This document shows, piece by piece, positions 59,137 through 64,000 of a stretch of DNA of 64,000 nucleotides. The first letter of the stretch is position 1; every line of letters begins with the position of its first letter. This DNA comes from Diphasiastrum complanatum (taxonomy: Eukaryota; Streptophyta; Lycopodiopsida; Lycopodiales; Lycopodiaceae): NCBI GenBank assembly GCA_029204225.1, contig CM055096.1, positions 44,063,967 to 44,127,966 on the forward strand. The letters run 5' to 3'. The notes beneath the pieces are model-generated. The model was given only the letters and a program-made list of their open reading frames with translations. It was not told where the DNA came from and did not search any database. The position numbers and the translations under genes are program-made.

Positions 59137-62100
59137 GCACCTTATCCCGTATGTTGATCGCTCACACGCTTGAATATTTTTGTGGAGTAGGTGTGATCTC
59201 AATCACAATTTTTCACTGTTGTTCCCCAAAGATGGTTCTAGAAAACGTGTATTCCATTTATCTAGAGTTTGTTTTTTGATGACAAGAGAAACTACTAAAG
59301 TTGATGACCTGTTCACATTTTTTGTTTATAAGTCATTTTCTGGAGACAACTAATGATAGCATTTTCTTGAGAAAACTAATGATAGCATCTGTTGTCGTAG
59401 AGTATCTTCCTGGATGTTTACCCCAAATTCATGTCTCACTTGTAATTCAATCACAACTCATTAGAATGGTATCTCAAGCATGGTGACCTTTAAAAAATAT
59501 TGTGGTATAAGGTTCTTAGGATGGTATCACATATTTTGCATGACCTCCCAACGGTTGGCATAAAAATCTCTCTAGTTTGTAGGTACAATACCAAGGCAAA
59601 CCCTTCTTACAAAATCCCCATGTATTATGTCATGATTTCTTTTTCGTGCTTCCTAGAAAATGTTTTTTGTAGTGTATGAGATGACATTGTTAGCTTCTTT
59701 CAAGTAAGCCCTTTATGCACACTCCTCCCTTTCAAATATGTATAGGTTGTGGATTTTTATCTAGGTTGAATGAAAGCTTGAAAGATGCACACAGTTGACA
59801 AATGAAGTAGCAGAGAAGAATGACATCAAAAGACTTGCTATCATAAACTGGAGCATGAACCACTTGCAAAGAGTCTAATCATCAAACAAACCAGCATCCT
59901 ATTCACAGAAAAGTCTTCATCACATATCTACAAGGATTTTCACACCACCATTTTGGATTAAGTTCTAGGAAGCAAACCTCAACACATTCCTAAATGTCTA
60001 GTAAATATTTTCCACCAGGCCTCTAAAACTCCCTCTTGAGTGGGATCATAACTCAGCATAACAGTTTCACAATCAGGGAAGATGCCATCGTAGTATTAGG
60101 AATCAACATGAGAACACTTTGTGAAACACAGAAGACAGGTCCTGATAATGCCAAAGTAAGCCATCAACAGACTGGTTTCCTCATGGCTCATAGAGCAGGA
60201 TCATCAGCAGTGTCAGCATCATTCTTGAACCTTACTCAACATAAAACCTCAACACCATGTTGGTGATAATAGCTAAGTGGATACCATCACACAGGTCAGC
60301 TTGAGAACACATTTTGGTGCAGTAAAATCTCAGCACAAGAGCATGCAACTGACAGTGAAATAGAAGGGCAAATCTAAAGCACATAAACCATAATAGAATT
60401 TGAACCTCATAACAAAACTGCAGCCATTTTTCAACAAAATGTTTGCCCATTTAATAAGCTTGGAGGCCACCTATCTTCTTCATTTTGCCATCTTGCTCCT
60501 CTTTTAAGTGTTGATTTGATTTTTAATCCATGTGCCTATGGAAGACTCCCTCATGCCTATTTGGTTTTAGGCCCATGGTAGTGGATGATGGCTCTCTTAA
60601 AGAGCCAATAACCTTTGAATTGCCCATTATGACTCCTTTTCCCTTTGGCTAGAGCATAAAAGGATGGTTGGCCCCTTTTTCATGTGCCAATTAGAAGGGC
60701 ACTTTACCAATTACCAAGCCCACTTGCTTTTCTCACCATAGCCTCAATTAAAGATCTTCTAATGGAGTTAGCTCTCTAGGCATCATGTGGCTATTCCCTT
60801 ATGCTTTTAGCCCATGGTCCACTTAGCCATCAATTCTTGACATTTGACCTTTCCTTTGATTTTTTTTCATTTTGTGACCCCCTTAACCTTGGCGTATGCA
60901 CATCCTAATTTGGAAGACCAAGTCATTCCATTTGAAACTAATACCTAAATTTAGATTAGATAAGGTCAAATATTTTGATGTAACCCAAGTTGGCTCTTTC
61001 AATGCCACCTAGGGCAAATAGGACTTTTTATTGTGAAATAGGAGAGTCCACTTGAAATGGCTTCCACCAATCAAATTTTAGTATATGGGCCATGTGAAAC
61101 CAAGCTTATTCATCTAGTTTCACTTATGCATTCCTTCAAAAAGTGAGTTATTTCTTCAATTTTGAGATGAACTATTTTAGTGAGCTTGCCATCTAGCATG
61201 TGAATCACCCAAAATGTTATTTAGTTGCTTTTTGGAACAACGTTAACATGTCATCATTAATTTGCCACTTTTGTTAATATTTAGCATACCAACAAGGGTT
61301 TTCAAGTTGGAAATACAACTTTAACTATAGTTCAAATATAAAGTATTCATTCAAAAAGCTTTGATAAGCTAAGAATTTTATTGCAAGAGTTTTTGAGATG
61401 CATCTTTATATGCAAGTTGTAAATAATAATAAAAATTCCTTTCTTGCATGCATGCCAAGGCTTCATATGGATGTATGTATGCAAGTAATAAATACCAAAA
61501 AATTCATGCCCCTTATTTTGATTTTGGGGCATGCAGGCCAACACCTCCATGATCTACCAACATCACCAACAACTATCAAATAACAACTATATATTTGCAG
61601 TCACAAATCATGTACCCATGTGGGAGAGAGTACCTTTGATTACTATGGCAATGTATCAAAGGATTTCAGAGAAGCTGAAATCCATTTCCTTCCACCCACA
61701 ACTCAATACATGGAGATGTCTCTTATATTAGTGTCAGCCTTCGATCCCAAAGTGTTTCCGTTTCTAAGGCTAGGAGGGAAAAATGTGTAGGTGAATGTGG
61801 AAGAGAATATCTATGTACATACCAACCCAGTTCTACATTTTCTGTTAAAATTTAATTGCGAGTACATGGACAAATCAATCAACCCAACCCATCCACCTTG
61901 GCTAAAATAGTTGAATGTATGATCGTGAAGGACTTGAAAACCAAGTTTGATCACATCTATTGCTGAACTGAGCACAAGAAAATTGCTCATTTTTTATTGG
62001 AACTAAATTGCACAGGCAGAGATTCAAAACTAAAACAAATCACCACATATGTATGCAAACAATGTGTGATTGGACTCGTATTTATTGTCGAAAGCTTGAA

Positions 62101-62300
62101 TTTATTCCGAGAAAATATAGCAGCAGCTCTTACAATACAAGCTGTTATGGTAAGAGCAAGAATAAATAAAACTTTGCGAAGTCTTTCCTAAACAGTCCTT
62201 TTCACTGTCTTTGAGGTACTGCTTATTGAGATATAGATACTGCGAACATCAACTGCAATTACCAGCTGACCTCACTTTAACTGAGTGGATATACTTGTAT
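59137..62300. other. long intergenic stretch, nothing recognised
   Basis: AT-rich; no gene, LTR pair, MITE or RNA gene could be supported on either strand. Confidence 0.35.
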
Positions 62301-62379
62301 ATGCTTCAATAGTTCTCATTTCATTGACAACAGGTTGCCTAAGCTTTTTCTCATCCTATTTAATGTTGCTGTCGCAGAG

Positions 62380-62593
62380 ATCCCAGTGTGATTGGTTCTG
62401 CAGTAGCAGGCAACGAATCTGTTAGCTGGAAATGTATGTGAATACCGAGATAATCAACAGAATGAATTCGTCGAAGATAAAAAGCATAAACTCAAAGCAC
62501 AACTGTTTGAAAGAAAGAAGGGCTCTATGCTGTGAAGGACTATGGCTTTGATGTAGAAATGGAACGCACCTGCTGCTCACATCTTCAAACTGC
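62380..62593 (-). other. 3' flank of extensin gene 2
   Basis: Homologous to the 3' flank of gene 1 (GATCCCAGTGTGATTGG, CAACGAATCTGTTAGCT). Probably 3' UTR. Confidence 0.5.
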
Positions 62594-63205
62594 TTAGTAG
62601 TTCTGAGCTGGTGGTGGAGGAGGTGGCGGAGACTTGTAGTGATAAGGGGATGGAGGTGGAGGTGACGGTGGTGGTGGGGGTGACTTGTAGTGATAAGGGG
62701 ATGGAGGTGGAGGTGACGGTGGTGGTGGGGGTGACTTGTAGTGATAAGGCGATGGAGGTGGAGGCGACGGCGGTGGTGGCGGAGACTTGTAGTGATACGG
62801 GGACGGGGGTGGAGGTGACGGTGGTGGTGGCGGAGACTTGTAGTGATAAGGAGATGGTGGTGGGGGTGATGGTGGAGGGGGGGATTTGTAATGATATGGA
62901 GAGGGAGGTGGAGGCGATGGAAGTGGAGGGGATTTGTAATGGTAGGGAGAGGGTGGTGGAGGAGGTGGTGATTTGTAGTAATAGGGAGAAGGGGGGGGTG
63001 GAGAAGGATGTCGGGGTGGCGGAGATTTGTACAGATACGGAGGAGGATGGGGAGAGTGTGGAGGTGGAGATTTGTAGAAATAAGGAGGCGGAGGAGACTT
63101 GTATGTGTACTCTCCATGGCTATAGCCAGAGCACAACAGCATGGTGAGAAGTACCACCAATCCAGCCCATTTCGCCAGAGAATCGCCAACCGCAAGCACT
63201 GCCAT
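62594..63205 (-). CDS. classical extensin (hydroxyproline-rich cell-wall glycoprotein), gene 2
   Basis: 203 residues, secreted to the wall. Start is the ATG at 63205 (MAVLAVGDS..); the frame is open upstream but without another ATG. A signal peptide spans about residues 1-30 (WAGLVVLLTMLLCSGYS). Eleven Y-x-Y-K-S-P-P modules follow. The last several are near-identical 17-residue units (SPYHYKSPPPPPSPPPP, 51 bp), showing recent homogenisation. The tail is PPPAQNY. In the family, Pro is hydroxylated and O-arabinosylated, and Y-x-Y motifs cross-link. The flanks match gene 1: the 3' side at about 62380-62465, and the leader just upstream of the ATG, so the pair arose by duplication. No intron is needed. 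Confidence 0.92.
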   Translation of the reverse strand: MAVLAVGDSLAKWAGLVVLLTMLLCSGYSHGEYTYKSPPPPYFYKSPPPHSPHPPPYLYKSPPPRHPSPPPPSPYYYKSPPPPPPSPYHYKSPPLPSPPPPSPYHYKSPPPPSPPPPSPYHYKSPPPPPSPPPPSPYHYKSPPPPPSPPPPSPYHYKSPPPPPSPPPPSPYHYKSPPPPPSPPPPSPYHYKSPPPPPPPAQNY

Positions 63206-64000
63206 AGTCAATAGAAAAACCAAGCGTATTTCTTCAATTTGAAGAGAAGCAGATATCTTCTATTGCCAAGGATCTCTAATTGATCAGATCAGAATCTCAT
63301 ACAGCTGCTGCATTAGAGCTATATTGAGCACGGGGATTGAATCCTTTGGTGTAACGACTCGGTTGGGTATGAAGTATGAACTACTATGAAGTATGGAAGA
63401 AGGATGAGCCTAAATAATGGAACAGGAGCAGGAGGTAGCGCGCTGCGGTGGTGCATGCCATGGCAGGGAACCTTCTGGGCATTGGGGATGGTGCTGCAGC
63501 AGCAGGGTGATCAGTTATGGGATATGCTCCGCTGGAATCTATCAATCACTCAGCTTCATCTCATCACTTAATCTCAAACCGTATCTAGTATGTAGCTGCA
63601 GGCTCTGCCCATTCTATAATTTAAATTCCAGAATCCAGAGTCCAGAGTCCATTCCCAGACTCCAGATCGCAGCTGCAAGTTGCAACTGTGCAGTCTCCAA
63701 CTCTACCTACTGGAAAAGCCGTGCAGAACCATGTGCAACGTCAACACAAGCGCGTGGACGCCAGCTCTCTCGCAGTCTCCCTCGAAATTTCGATCGGATC
63801 GTACCCTGAGTCTATTCTGTACTATGCATTCAGTTCTCTATTCTTGTATTATAAAGTATGATTCTCATTAAATGCTCATCTACAATTCTATTAATGTTAC
63901 TCGGTGATGTAAGTGGGAGTGATGAATGAGGTGCAAATGCTTGTTGCCATTTTCTATGAATGAGCTGCAAATAGCCCCATTCCACTTTAAATGTTCATAT
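63206..64000. other. upstream region of extensin gene 2
   Basis: The leader to about 63260 resembles that of gene 1. No strong TATA. Short + frames further right (63386-63871) show no family features. Confidence 0.35.

Overview
This window is nuclear DNA from a vascular land plant with a large, repeat-choked genome. The evidence is two classical extensin genes, a nuclear RNA polymerase II subunit gene with a ~9.8 kb intron, Ty1/copia and Ty3/gypsy retrotransposons primed by plant-type tRNAs (iMet for copia, Asp for one gypsy), and MITEs. No organellar or bacterial genes are seen. The species cannot be fixed from sequence alone; the intron size and TE load would suit a fern or gymnosperm, but this is inference.

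Layout: 0-2 kb holds an LTR at the left edge and simple repeats. 2.9-3.6 kb is extensin gene 1 (minus). 4.8-8.6 kb holds a frameshifted gypsy integrase, a copia-type LTR and degenerate debris. 8.65-12.86 kb is an LTR element on the minus strand, bounded by a 5-bp target duplication, with a stub of gag and an unrecognised 440-residue ORF built from two diverged copies of one ~170-residue unit. 12.9-14.7 kb has a copia 3' end and a gypsy protease/RT remnant (minus). 16.5 kb has a possible promoter. 18.2-23.7 kb is a nearly whole copia element whose RT is split by a 366-bp MITE and whose integrase lacks its second catalytic Asp. 23.7-29.6 kb has minus-strand copia remains, with a second copy of the same MITE in one LTR. 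29.7-36 kb reads, in order, gypsy integrase, an extra ORF, one LTR, a tRNA-Asp-type PBS, a 22-28 bp minisatellite and gag. 36-38 kb has two copia gag fragments in opposite directions and a long CT tract.

40.47-52.02 kb is RPB3 (minus), rebuilt as three exons (296+165+514 nt, 324 aa) with consensus GT-AG junctions and in-phase joins. Intron 1 is a nest: a gypsy remnant, a copia element in its gag (TSD GTATT), and in that copia's 3' LTR a 404-bp TRIM (TSD GGGGT) whose 144-bp LTRs each carry a tRNA-like cloverleaf with A and B boxes. A hAT MITE (8-bp TSD), a hAT transposase remnant, minisatellites and telomere-like repeats share the intron. 52-59 kb holds uncharacterised degenerate coding frames and LTR ends. 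62.6-63.2 kb is extensin gene 2 (minus), a paralogue of gene 1 with matching 5' and 3' flanks.

Only the two extensins (wall glycoproteins) and RPB3 (Pol II assembly) look like functional host genes. Nearly all other coding sequence is retroelement-derived and broken. The most unusual items are the tRNA-like TRIM, the duplicated-domain ORF in the 8.65-12.86 kb element, and the unexplained decayed reading frame at 57.9-59.1 kb.
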